Part shown: positions 54,772-62,785 of the stretch, piece after piece
How positions within the stretch are numbered: position 1 is the first letter of the stretch
Layout: every line of letters begins with the position of its first letter
Source: Terasakiella pusilla DSM 6293
GTDB taxonomy: Bacteria; Pseudomonadota; Alphaproteobacteria; Rhodospirillales; Terasakiellaceae
Reading direction: 5' to 3'
NCBI RefSeq assembly: GCF_000688235.1
Contig: NZ_JHYO01000006.1
Location: forward strand, 103,455-167,454
DNA length: 64,000 nt
Translations under genes and position numbers: made by a program
The notes under the pieces: generated by a model
The model's database searches: none
What the model was told of the DNA's origin: nothing
What the model saw: the letters and a program-made list of their open reading frames with translations, nothing else

Positions 54772-55765
54772 TCTGTGACGGGGAGACGCCGTAGACCCTT
54801 TTAAAAGCCGTGGCAAAGTTTGACGGGCTGGTGTAGCCCGCTTTAAACGCGGCTTGTGCAATGGTTAGCCCGTCATGGATCATGGCTTCTTTTGCCGTTT
54901 CCAAACGACGTTCGCGCAGATAATCCATGACCGTCATATGGTAGGACTGTTTAAAAGTGCGTTGCATGGTGTTGATTGCCATGCCGACACCACGCGCGAT
55001 GGTTTTTAGGTCCAGTGGACTGGCAATGTTATTCTCGATATAGCTGCGGATCAATTGGGCCTTATCGACAGTTTGTGCCATTTCCGGCTTGAGTGTTGAT
55101 GTTTGAAGAGTGAGAAAAGCCTCCCCCAACAGGTCAAGAGCTTTGCTTTCATTCTTCATTTTTTCAAGGAAGGGAGAGGCCGTAGAGGGTTGCAACAGTT
55201 GTTCTGCCAACGAAAGTGCCCGTTTGCTTGGTTGCCATTTCTGGATATTGACCGGATGTTCCGTTAAGGAGCGAAGGAAGCAACAAAGCTCATCCTCCGG
55301 GTTTGCTTGTACTTCTTGCAACAACCAATCACGATCAATACGGATATTTACTTTTCTGACATGGCTGGCCTTGCGGATGCTGCGCGTCCACAGCATAGGT
55401 TCATTCATTGCCCAGATATATCCTGTCGGTCCATTTGTTCCATCCAGACAATAAGGTTGCCCCCCGATCGTCCCTTCGGCTTTGCCTTGTAAAATCAGGG
55501 AACAGGTGATCGCAGGATTTATGATGGCCTTGGCTTCGTGGTTTTTGACTTCGATGATGTCGGTGGCGTGAATACGCAAATTCGCATGACAGTCCTGATT
55601 ATTCATCCGTCCTTTCAGGATTGGATCATCGTGAAGCGGGCCATCAGGAAAGTTGGTGAGTGATAGGGCATGTCCGGCCATATCCGTTAAGGTGCGCGCC
55701 GAAATGGCTTCCCGGTAGACCACCGCCTTTTTGTTACGGGATTGGCTGTCTGATTGGTGGGACAT
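54761..55765 (-). CDS. AraC-family regulator, PchR-like
   Basis: 334 residues from the ATG at 55765; the open frame extends upstream into the control region, but the ATG is better placed. The C-terminal AraC DNA-binding domain has two helix-turn-helix units: DLKTIARGVGMAINTMQRTFKQSYHMTVMDYLRERRLETAKEAM and LTIAQAAFKAGYTSPSNFATAFKRVYGVSPSQIRN. The N-terminal 225 residues resemble PchR/iron-siderophore regulators (LQGKAEGTIGGQPY). It is divergent from a TonB-dependent receptor operon, so it probably activates it when the ligand is bound. Its 3' end overlaps the sensor gene by 11 bases. Confidence 0.9.
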   Translation of the reverse strand: MSHQSDSQSRNKKAVVYREAISARTLTDMAGHALSLTNFPDGPLHDDPILKGRMNNQDCHANLRIHATDIIEVKNHEAKAIINPAITCSLILQGKAEGTIGGQPYCLDGTNGPTGYIWAMNEPMLWTRSIRKASHVRKVNIRIDRDWLLQEVQANPEDELCCFLRSLTEHPVNIQKWQPSKRALSLAEQLLQPSTASPFLEKMKNESKALDLLGEAFLTLQTSTLKPEMAQTVDKAQLIRSYIENNIASPLDLKTIARGVGMAINTMQRTFKQSYHMTVMDYLRERRLETAKEAMIHDGLTIAQAAFKAGYTSPSNFATAFKRVYGVSPSQIRN

Positions 55766-55786
55766 GGTGGGCCTTTTATAATTTGT

Positions 55787-55805
55787 GAGAATGATTTGCA
55801 TTTTC
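55787..55805. promoter_or_regulatory. Fur-like box near the araC start
   Basis: GAGAATGATTTGCATTTTC agrees with the 19-base Fur consensus at about 15 of 19 positions by eye. It lies 22 bases upstream of the araC-type gene start. Matches were counted by hand. Confidence 0.6.
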
Positions 55806-55806
55806 T

Positions 55807-55838
55807 GCAAACATATCTGGTGTTTTCGCAAACACATC
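55807..55838. repeat. Two 11-bp direct repeats phased by 21 bp, likely AraC operator
   Basis: GCAAACATATC at 55807-55817 and GCAAACACATC at 55828-55838 differ at one base and their starts are 21 bases apart, two helical turns. Direct repeats with this spacing are typical half-sites for AraC-family activators such as PchR. Confidence 0.65.
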
Positions 55839-55864
55839 CTGACTCGCGTCCTAGAATTGAGCTT

Positions 55865-55883
55865 GATATTAACAATCATTCTT
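55865..55883. promoter_or_regulatory. Second Fur-like box, upstream of the TonB-dependent receptor gene
   Basis: GATATTAACAATCATTCTT fits the Fur consensus at about 14 of 19 positions by eye and lies 33 bases upstream of the receptor start, in a position to overlap its promoter. Confidence 0.5.
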
Positions 55884-55916
55884 AACTTGTCAAAGATTTT
55901 TAGTTCGAGGACACCA

Positions 55917-57911
55917 ATGTCTCACGGTTTATTCTGCCCCAGTTTTTCCGGGCAAAACTTTAAAACGGGCTTAATGGTCGGCGCTGCTTTTGTGGTAATG
56001 GCGACGGCTGCTCAAGCTCAGGATGCACAGCAACAGACGGATCAAACCATTGTGTTTGCACCGATTTCAATTGATGCGAAAGCAGATGTGATTACCGGGG
56101 GTGTACAGATCGAGCAGGAAGATTTGGATCGCGCCAATCCGGAAACCATGCGCGATGTTTTCCGTCAGGAACCGGCGGTTACCGTCAGTTCCCCTATCGG
56201 TATCTCTCAGCAAATCCATGTCAACGGCGTGGAAGATACAAACCTTGCCGTTGATATTGATGGTGCCCGTCAGGCAAATAAAACCTATCACCATATCGGC
56301 ACCACGATTATGGACCCGGGCATGTTGAAAGCCGTCAAGGTGGAAACGGGTGTTGCCCCAGCGGATGCTGGCCCTAACGCGCTTGCCGGGACGATCTCTT
56401 TGGAAATGAAAGACGGTCGTGACTTTGTGGCACCGGGGGACAACTTCGGTGGCTTTGGTAAAATCAGCTTTAATTCCAACACCGATGGTTTTACGGAAGA
56501 AGCGGCGGTTGCGGGACGCATGGGCGGTTTGGACATTATGGCCTACGGGATGACTTCTGATGGTCATGCCTATGAAGATGGCGATGGCAATACGGTTGAA
56601 GGGTCTGACCCGGCTGCAGATAACCTGTTGTTCAAGGTTGGATACACCGCAGACAATGGCTATCGCGTTAAGTTTGCAGCTCAGCATTTTGATGACCTTG
56701 CCGTGCGCCCTCCCCGTCCTGATTTTGATTTCTCAGGCGGCAATCCTGCACCGACGGAATATCGTCGTCAAAACTATACCCTGTCCTTTGGGGATGAGAC
56801 ACCGACAGAAATGTGGGACCCAAAGCTTAGGCTTGCCTACACCAATACCCGTCTGGACATGACCACGACCATGAACCGTTTTAACGCGGTTGCACATGTC
56901 GAAGCGGATATCCAAACGTTAAACGGCAAAGCGTCCAACACCTTTACGACAGATGTCGGGAAGATCACGACGGGTCTGGATTTCTACAACGATGTCGGTA
57001 AAGGCGGTCGTAGCGGCTATAAGGGGACGGAAAAAGCGTCCAACGTTGGCGCGTTTGTTCAAGCGCGTACCTCTTGGACGGATGATTTGCGTACATCCGT
57101 TGGGACACGTTATGACTTCAGTCGTCTTGAAGGTCATGACAATTCTAAAAACACTGCAAACGGTGCGAGCGTCAATGCGAACATCGAATATGATATCACA
57201 AACCAGTTTATGGGCTATGCGGGCGCAGGCTCTACATTTGGTGGCTTCCAGTTGGGTGAGATTGGTCTGGCAAGAAGTGCCAATACCTATGACGGGATGG
57301 AAGCGTCACGGTCGACAAACTATAAAGTCGGTCTTGTCTATGAATATGACAAAATCACCATCGATGGGAACACGTACTGGACACAGATTAACGATGCGTT
57401 GTTGCTGAACAAATCGAACCGGGCTGACAACGCGACCATTCATTCGCGTGGGTTTAACATCTCCGGTTCTTATAAGTATGGCAACGGCTTTGTTCGCGCC
57501 GGTTTTGCCGCCAACAACACACGGATTAACAGCCAGTATCTGGACGGACGCTCTGCCGACTATCTGGGGCAGGATATGGGGAAATCCTTCAATCTTGAAG
57601 TTGCCCACACCATCGACCCTTATGGTTTGACTTTGGGGACAACGAACCAGTTGATGTTGCCGGATGAAAGTCAGAAAGGGATCACGGTTTCCGGTTTGGA
57701 TGGCTATTTTGTCTCCAACATTTATGCGGAATGGTATCCGGAAATGTTGGAAGGTTTGAACCTGCGACTGGATGTGAAAAACCTGTTTGACCATATGTAT
57801 TCTGATCGCTCCAACGTTGGGATTAACTCAGAGTCAGCCGCAACCGGGACGATTGCCTCGTTTTATGAACCTGGACGATCCTTCATCCTGTCAGCCAGAT
57901 ATGATTTTTAA
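55917..57911 (+). CDS. TonB-dependent outer-membrane receptor
   Basis: 664 residues from the ATG at 55917 (MSHGLFCPSFSG), with GAGG ahead of it; the frame is open into the control region. Signal peptide ends ATAAQA. A plug domain (about 60-175) has QIEQEDLDRANPETMRDVFRQEPAVTV, ISQQIHVNGVEDTNLAVDIDGARQ and NALAGTISLEMKDG, followed by a beta-barrel ending in ILSARYDF (terminal aromatic). No clear TonB box was identified. It could take up a ferric siderophore or heme; no motif settles this. It is followed by a complete ABC importer and a TonB-ExbBD set. Confidence 0.93.
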   Translation: MSHGLFCPSFSGQNFKTGLMVGAAFVVMATAAQAQDAQQQTDQTIVFAPISIDAKADVITGGVQIEQEDLDRANPETMRDVFRQEPAVTVSSPIGISQQIHVNGVEDTNLAVDIDGARQANKTYHHIGTTIMDPGMLKAVKVETGVAPADAGPNALAGTISLEMKDGRDFVAPGDNFGGFGKISFNSNTDGFTEEAAVAGRMGGLDIMAYGMTSDGHAYEDGDGNTVEGSDPAADNLLFKVGYTADNGYRVKFAAQHFDDLAVRPPRPDFDFSGGNPAPTEYRRQNYTLSFGDETPTEMWDPKLRLAYTNTRLDMTTTMNRFNAVAHVEADIQTLNGKASNTFTTDVGKITTGLDFYNDVGKGGRSGYKGTEKASNVGAFVQARTSWTDDLRTSVGTRYDFSRLEGHDNSKNTANGASVNANIEYDITNQFMGYAGAGSTFGGFQLGEIGLARSANTYDGMEASRSTNYKVGLVYEYDKITIDGNTYWTQINDALLLNKSNRADNATIHSRGFNISGSYKYGNGFVRAGFAANNTRINSQYLDGRSADYLGQDMGKSFNLEVAHTIDPYGLTLGTTNQLMLPDESQKGITVSGLDGYFVSNIYAEWYPEMLEGLNLRLDVKNLFDHMYSDRSNVGINSESAATGTIASFYEPGRSFILSARYDF

Positions 57912-57946
57912 AGGGAGGCGCATAGGGCATACCTAAGTGTCTGACG

Positions 57947-57978
57947 AAATGGGTGGTTTTTTTGGGCCGCCCATTTCG
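57947..57978 (+). repeat. Stable intercistronic hairpin between receptor and binding-protein genes
   Basis: A 12-bp stem (CGAAATGGGTGG with CCGCCCATTTCG, one T-G pair) encloses an 8-base loop TTTTTGGG. No T-run follows, so it is more likely to slow 3' decay of the receptor mRNA than to end transcription. Confidence 0.75.
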
Positions 57979-57988
57979 TGCGTTTAAT

Positions 57989-59131
57989 ATGATGATAAGA
58001 TTATTTGTTTTAACAGTCGCACTGTTTACGGCTTTTGCTTTTGATGCAGACGCCAAAGAAGAAATTACATTGACCGATTTGTCTGGCCGTGAAGTCACGC
58101 TTCAGGTGCCGGTCGATCACTTGATTTTGGGTGAGGGGCGTTACCTCCCTACCCTTGGCATTTTTGATCGCGATGATCCGGCCAAACGGGTTGTGGGCAT
58201 GATGGGGGAATTTGAAAAATATGATCCCGCCAGCTATCAGCAGTATGTGGAAGCCTATCCTCATATCGCGGATATTTCGCGGATTGGCAGTGCGGGGGAA
58301 GCTTCCTTCAGTATGGAGAAGGCATTTTCAGTTAAGCCGCAACTTGCCCTGTTTGGTCTTGGCAGCGGGCATGGCCCGAACGATAAAAGCAAGACCGTGA
58401 TTGCACAAATGGAAGCGGCAGGCATCCCTGTCGTGATTTTGGATTTCCGTATTGATCCGCTGAAAAATACGCCTAAGAGCCTTGAAATTTTGGGGAAAGT
58501 CTTGGGTGAGGAAAAGCAGGCAGAAGAGTTTGTATCTTTTTATCGCACCCATCTGGATGAAGTGCATCGCCGCTTGGAAAATGTGCAAGACCGTCCGTCT
58601 GTCTTTATGGAAAGTCATGTGGGGATGATGCCGCAGTGCTGCCGTGCCTTTGGTCAGCAGATGATGGGGCGCTTTATTGAATGGGCGGGCGGTGTCAACG
58701 CCTTTGGCGATATGATCCCGGGCACCGTCGGTCAGGTTAATGTGGAACATTTGATCGTCAATCAGCCGGATGTCTATATTGGCTCCGCCATCGGATCGTC
58801 AGCAACCATAGAAAAATTCCCAAGCTATATTGCATTGGGGGCAAGTACGAGCGAAGCCCAAGCCCAGATGACCCTTGGCAATGCGTTAAACAGAACGGGA
58901 CTGGTCCAGTTAAAGGCGGTCAAGGACGGTCATGCACATGCCATCTGGCATCATTTTTACAACACGCCCATGAACTTGGTTGCGGTGGAAGTGATCGCAA
59001 AATGGTTGCACCCTTCCCTGTTTAAAGACATTGATCCGACAGAGACCCTCAAAACCTATTTCGATCGATTTCAGGCTGTGCCGTTGAATGGCATTTACTG
59101 GACGACGATCCAGCAAAAAGGGGCAAGCTGA
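57989..59131 (+). CDS. ABC transporter periplasmic substrate-binding protein (iron-siderophore/B12 type)
   Basis: 380 residues from the ATG pair at 57989/57992, with a signal peptide ending DADA. The class III binding-protein fold shows ITLTDLSGREVTLQVPVDHLIL, KPQLALFGLGSG, IPVVILDFRIDPLKNTPKSLEILGKVLGEE and NVEHLIVNQPDVYIGS. A CC pair (PQCCRAFG) is unusual. It delivers substrate to the FecCD-type permease; its stop overlaps the permease start (TGATG). Confidence 0.92.
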   Translation: MMIRLFVLTVALFTAFAFDADAKEEITLTDLSGREVTLQVPVDHLILGEGRYLPTLGIFDRDDPAKRVVGMMGEFEKYDPASYQQYVEAYPHIADISRIGSAGEASFSMEKAFSVKPQLALFGLGSGHGPNDKSKTVIAQMEAAGIPVVILDFRIDPLKNTPKSLEILGKVLGEEKQAEEFVSFYRTHLDEVHRRLENVQDRPSVFMESHVGMMPQCCRAFGQQMMGRFIEWAGGVNAFGDMIPGTVGQVNVEHLIVNQPDVYIGSAIGSSATIEKFPSYIALGASTSEAQAQMTLGNALNRTGLVQLKAVKDGHAHAIWHHFYNTPMNLVAVEVIAKWLHPSLFKDIDPTETLKTYFDRFQAVPLNGIYWTTIQQKGAS

Positions 59132-60180
59132 TGTCAGCAAAGACAACGCTTGCAGCAGATTACCGACGCCTTATGCTCCATCGGATGATTTGGCTGGGGC
59201 TGATGTTCTGTGTCTTGGTCTTTATCGTGATGCTGAATGTGTCGATTGGGCCTGCAAAACTCAGTTTTGGGCAAATCGTCACAGGTGTTTTTAACTCGTC
59301 TTCTTTAACGGATAATGAAAACCTGATCTTATGGCAATTGCGCCTTCCCTACGCTTTGATGGCAGTTTGTGTCGGGGCTTGCCTTGGCTTGGCTGGGGCG
59401 GAAATGCAGACGGTGTTGAACAACCCGTTGGCAAGTCCGACCACTTTGGGGGTTATGCACGCAGCGACGTTTGGCGCATCTTTGGCGATTGTCTTTAAGT
59501 TTATTCCTTTTGGCTTGCCGGAAAATTACGTTGTGCCCTTTTGTGCCTTTACGGGGGCAATTGGGGCGGTGCTGTTTATCCAGTATTTCTCCAAACGCTT
59601 TGGGGCCACAGTTGATACGGTCATTTTGGTCGGGATCGCCATGTTCTTTGCCCTTGAAGCAATGATCTCCCTTATTCAGTTTGTGGCGGATAGTGACAGC
59701 TTGCAGCAGATGGTCTTTTGGACCATGGGCAGCCTTGCCCGTGCAACGTGGGAAAAGGTCGGCATTGTCTTTTTAGTTTTTGCCATTTGCTTGCCCTTCT
59801 CCATCCGGCAGGTCTGGAAGATGACAGCCCTGCGTGGTGGGGAGGAATATGCCAAAAGCTTTGGTGTGTCCGTTGAGCGATTGCGCCTGATTGTCCTGTT
59901 TCGCGTCAGTGTCATGACAGCCGTTGCGGTTGCTTTTACCGGTGTCATTGGCTTTGTCGGTCTGGTCGGCCCACATATCTCACGTCTTGCCTTTGGGGAA
60001 GATCATCGCTTTTACTTGCCGGGCGCGGCGCTCGCCGGGGCCTTTATTTTGGCAGGCGCATCGATCCTCAGTAAAACCATTGTGCCCGGTATTTTGATCC
60101 CGGATGGGATTGTAACGGCCCTGATCGGTATTCCTCTGTTCCTCGGTCTGTTGATCAACCAAAAACGGAGGGGGAAATGA
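59131..60180 (+). CDS. FecCD-family ABC transporter permease
   Basis: 349 residues with about ten membrane segments. ILWQLRLPYALMAVCVGACLGLAGAEMQTVLNNPLASPTTLGV, VFWTMGSLARATW and GVIGFVGLVGPHISRLAFGEDHRFYLPGAALAGA are FecCD hallmarks. One permease gene is present, so a homodimer is likely. Overlaps by one base with the gene before it and by four with the ATPase gene (ATGA). Confidence 0.95.
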   Translation: MSAKTTLAADYRRLMLHRMIWLGLMFCVLVFIVMLNVSIGPAKLSFGQIVTGVFNSSSLTDNENLILWQLRLPYALMAVCVGACLGLAGAEMQTVLNNPLASPTTLGVMHAATFGASLAIVFKFIPFGLPENYVVPFCAFTGAIGAVLFIQYFSKRFGATVDTVILVGIAMFFALEAMISLIQFVADSDSLQQMVFWTMGSLARATWEKVGIVFLVFAICLPFSIRQVWKMTALRGGEEYAKSFGVSVERLRLIVLFRVSVMTAVAVAFTGVIGFVGLVGPHISRLAFGEDHRFYLPGAALAGAFILAGASILSKTIVPGILIPDGIVTALIGIPLFLGLLINQKRRGK

Positions 60181-60962
60181 GCGTGCTACATATTCAGGAC
60201 ATGACCCTGTCTTACGGGGCGAAAACCGTGTTGTCCGATATTGATCTCCCAGAAATTCAAGGCGGCACAATGGTGGGTGTCCTTGGGCCGAACGGGGTTG
60301 GTAAATCCACCTTTATGCGAGCCTTGGCAGGTGTCGGGGATTACAGCGGGCGCGTCTTTCTGGATGGTGAAAATGTCGAGGAAATGACCTACCTGCAACG
60401 CTCCGGCCTGATCGGATACTTGCCGCAAACTTTGCCACAAGGCACCAGTCTGGTGGCTTATGAAGCGGTTTTAAGTGCCTGTCGCGCTGTGCGTCCCGAT
60501 TTATCGGCATCCGTTGTGGAAGACATGGTCGAGGAAGTTTTTGATGTCCTTGGGATCCGTCATTTAGCGTTTCATGCCTTAAGCAAGCTATCAGGCGGAC
60601 AGCGTCAAATGGTTGGTCTGGCTCAAGTGATCGTGCGTAAACCCAGTTTACTTCTGTTGGATGAACCGACAAGCGCGCTTGATCTGCGTTGGCAGCTTGG
60701 CGTGTTTGATGTGGTGAAGTCACTGGTGAAGCAGCGCAATGGCATTTGTCTGATGCCGATCCACGATATCAATTTGGCTTTACGCCACTGTGATCAGATT
60801 TTGTTGTTTTCCCGTGGCGGAATCCTTGCCTATGGCCCACCAGAAGCGGCCATGACCGAAGAAAATCTGCGGATTGCTTACCGTGTCGAAGGACGGGTGG
60901 AAACCTGTTCCCAAGGCAAACCCTACGTAATTGCTGAAACAGCGCTGCCCTTTAGCGAATAG
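60177..60962 (+). CDS. ABC transporter ATP-binding protein (FepC-like)
   Basis: 261 residues. Walker A is GPNGVGKST, Q-loop GYLPQTL, signature LSGGQRQMVGLAQVI, Walker B LLLLDEPTSALD and switch His in MPIHDINLAL. It is the FepC-type ATPase paired with the FecCD permease. It is followed after 13 bases by the DUF2218 gene. Confidence 0.95.
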   Translation: MSVLHIQDMTLSYGAKTVLSDIDLPEIQGGTMVGVLGPNGVGKSTFMRALAGVGDYSGRVFLDGENVEEMTYLQRSGLIGYLPQTLPQGTSLVAYEAVLSACRAVRPDLSASVVEDMVEEVFDVLGIRHLAFHALSKLSGGQRQMVGLAQVIVRKPSLLLLDEPTSALDLRWQLGVFDVVKSLVKQRNGICLMPIHDINLALRHCDQILLFSRGGILAYGPPEAAMTEENLRIAYRVEGRVETCSQGKPYVIAETALPFSE

Positions 60963-60975
60963 AAAGGAAGAAAAA

Positions 60976-61287
60976 ATGCCTTCAACACATATCACTATTG
61001 CAACTGCGAATGCGAATAAGTATCTTAAGCAACTCTGTAAGCACTTTGGACACAAGGTGGATGTCGAGTTTGATGATGAAAACGGTTTTGCAGCGTTGCC
61101 GCCGGGGCCTTGCACCATGCGGGCAACTGCACAGGAACTGTACATTCATTGTCAGGCGCACGACCCGGAAAAGCTGCCGATGAGCCAGTCGATTATTGAG
61201 ACCCATTTGGTCAAATTCGCCTGGCGTGAAGAAATTGACTTTGATTGGCAAGACTGTCCGGATGTTAAAAACGAAGAAGGAGCCTAA
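60976..61287 (+). CDS. DUF2218 protein
   Basis: 103 residues from the ATG at 60976, behind AGAAAGGAAG. The pattern HITIATANANKYLKQLCKHFGHKVDVEFDDENGFAALPPG with a late HDPEKLPMSQSIIETHLVKFAWRE is DUF2218. Members are often found next to siderophore or TonB genes, but their function is unknown; cytosolic, no signal peptide. It ends one base before the exbB start, so it is cotranscribed with the uptake genes. Confidence 0.88.
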   Translation: MPSTHITIATANANKYLKQLCKHFGHKVDVEFDDENGFAALPPGPCTMRATAQELYIHCQAHDPEKLPMSQSIIETHLVKFAWREEIDFDWQDCPDVKNEEGA

Positions 61288-61288
61288 G

Positions 61289-61978
61289 ATGCTAGAGCCA
61301 ACACCTAGTGCATTTGATCAGTTGCTGAATATGATGGAGGCGGGTGGACCCGTCGTTTATTTATTGGTAGCGCTGTCTGTCGTGGTGCTAACTGTTACTT
61401 TTGTAAAAACTATTCAGTTTTTCTCTGCCGGTGTTTTTCGCAACAGAATTGCAAGACAGGCTGTCGAGAAATTCAGAATGGGCCGCTCTCAAGAAGCCCT
61501 GAGCATTTCCAGCAATTGCAACAGCATTCGTTGTCAGGTGGTGGCAAAATCTATTCGTGGGCAATTAAACACCCATACCTCCAAACAAACGGCACGCGAA
61601 GAAGTCCTGCGCGAAGCCACAGATCAGTTGGAACATCTGGGCGGGCATTTGCGTATTCTGGAACTGATCGCGTCGCTTGCCCCCTTGTTAGGGTTGTTTG
61701 GGACGGTTCTGGGGATGATTGATGCCTTCCAGCAACTTGAAAATTCAGGCAATCAGGTGGATCCAAGCATTCTGTCAGGTGGTATTTGGCTGGCGTTGTT
61801 GACAACGGCAGTTGGTTTGGCGGTGGCGATGCCGACCGTTGCGATCAATAGCTTTTTTGAACGCCGCCTTGAGCGACTGACGCACGATCTGGATAACCTG
61901 ATCGCACAGGTGTTCGTCGATGATTTTGACCAGATACCCGTGCAGGTGCATGATGCAAACGCTCAGCAATATTCGTAA
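61289..61978 (+). CDS. exbB: ExbB/TolQ-type proton channel subunit
   Basis: 229 residues from the ATG at 61289, with AAGGAG ahead. Three membrane helices: GGPVVYLLVALSVVVLTVTFVKTI, LELIASLAPLLGLFGTVLGMIDAF (with the conserved TVxGM) and LALLTTAVGLAVAMPTVAINSFF. It forms the pentameric proton channel that energises TonB. Its 3' end overlaps the first exbD gene by 29 bases. Confidence 0.94.
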   Translation: MLEPTPSAFDQLLNMMEAGGPVVYLLVALSVVVLTVTFVKTIQFFSAGVFRNRIARQAVEKFRMGRSQEALSISSNCNSIRCQVVAKSIRGQLNTHTSKQTAREEVLREATDQLEHLGGHLRILELIASLAPLLGLFGTVLGMIDAFQQLENSGNQVDPSILSGGIWLALLTTAVGLAVAMPTVAINSFFERRLERLTHDLDNLIAQVFVDDFDQIPVQVHDANAQQYS

Positions 61979-62363
61979 GACAAAGCGCAGACGGATCCCG
62001 ATTAGCCTCACCCCCTTGATCGATGTGGTGTTTATTCTGCTTGTCTTTTTTATGCTGGCATCCAGTTTTCAAAAAACACGCACCATTGAAATGGTGGCTC
62101 CGTCGCAGAGTAAATCCAAATCCACGTCAAGTGATGAACGCCCCATGACCGTTTTGATTACAGGGGCCGATCAGTATGAGGTCGAGGGGCGAGATTATAC
62201 ATTAGAGGCGTTGAACACCGTCTTGGATGAAAACCGTCATCGCCTGATTTTACTGAAAGTTGGACCCGCTGCGCAAATGCAGGACGTTGTCTATGCTATG
62301 GATTTAACGGCCACCCTTTCTTTGCCGAAAATATCTCTCCTCCCGTTTGAGGAGGGAAAGTAG
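61950..62363 (+). CDS. exbD: ExbD-type proton channel subunit, first copy
   Basis: 137 residues from the ATG pair at 61950/61953. A basic cytoplasmic N-terminus (KTKRRR) is followed by SLTPLIDVVFILLVFFMLASSF; Asp25 in PLIDVVF matches the E. coli ExbD Asp25 needed for the proton path. A periplasmic domain follows. It is translated from within the end of exbB (29-base overlap) and precedes a second exbD after two bases. Confidence 0.92.
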   Translation: MMQTLSNIRKTKRRRIPISLTPLIDVVFILLVFFMLASSFQKTRTIEMVAPSQSKSKSTSSDERPMTVLITGADQYEVEGRDYTLEALNTVLDENRHRLILLKVGPAAQMQDVVYAMDLTATLSLPKISLLPFEEGK

Positions 62364-62365
62364 AC

Positions 62366-62785
62366 GTGATCAAAAGTTTAAAACAACGCAATAGCCGCCC
62401 GCAAAAAAACAGTGAAGAACATATTTTGCCCTTGATCAACGTGGTCTTTCTTCTGTTGATCTTTTTCATGATTGCCGGTCGCTTAACCACGTCTGATCCG
62501 TTTAAAATCGATCCGTCGTCTTCCCTTAGCAGCACGCAGGAAGAGAGCGAAATTGCGGTCATTCATATGGGCACGCAGGGTGAACTCGCTTTCCAAAATG
62601 AACCGATGGATCAGGGCACGCTTAAAGATAAAGTGCGCGGCTACTTGACGGATCATCCCGATCATATTTTGCGTTTGAAAGTCGATGGGACATACGCAGC
62701 CGGTGCTGTGTTGAAACTGATGACGGACTTGCGCGAAGTTGGGGTCGAAAAACTGTCCCTCGTGACCCAGTTGGAGGCCCCGTGA
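62366..62785 (+). CDS. exbD: ExbD-type subunit, second copy, with Asp replaced by Asn
   Basis: 139 residues from a GTG at 62366. Same architecture as the first copy: charged N-terminus, helix [20 protein letters not shown], periplasmic domain. The residue aligned with the essential Asp is Asn25 (codon AAC at 62438-62440), so it should not carry the proton by itself. Its stop overlaps the tonB start (TGATG). Probably a partner in a mixed ExbD dimer or a regulator. Confidence 0.9.
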   Translation: MIKSLKQRNSRPQKNSEEHILPLINVVFLLLIFFMIAGRLTTSDPFKIDPSSSLSSTQEESEIAVIHMGTQGELAFQNEPMDQGTLKDKVRGYLTDHPDHILRLKVDGTYAAGAVLKLMTDLREVGVEKLSLVTQLEAP

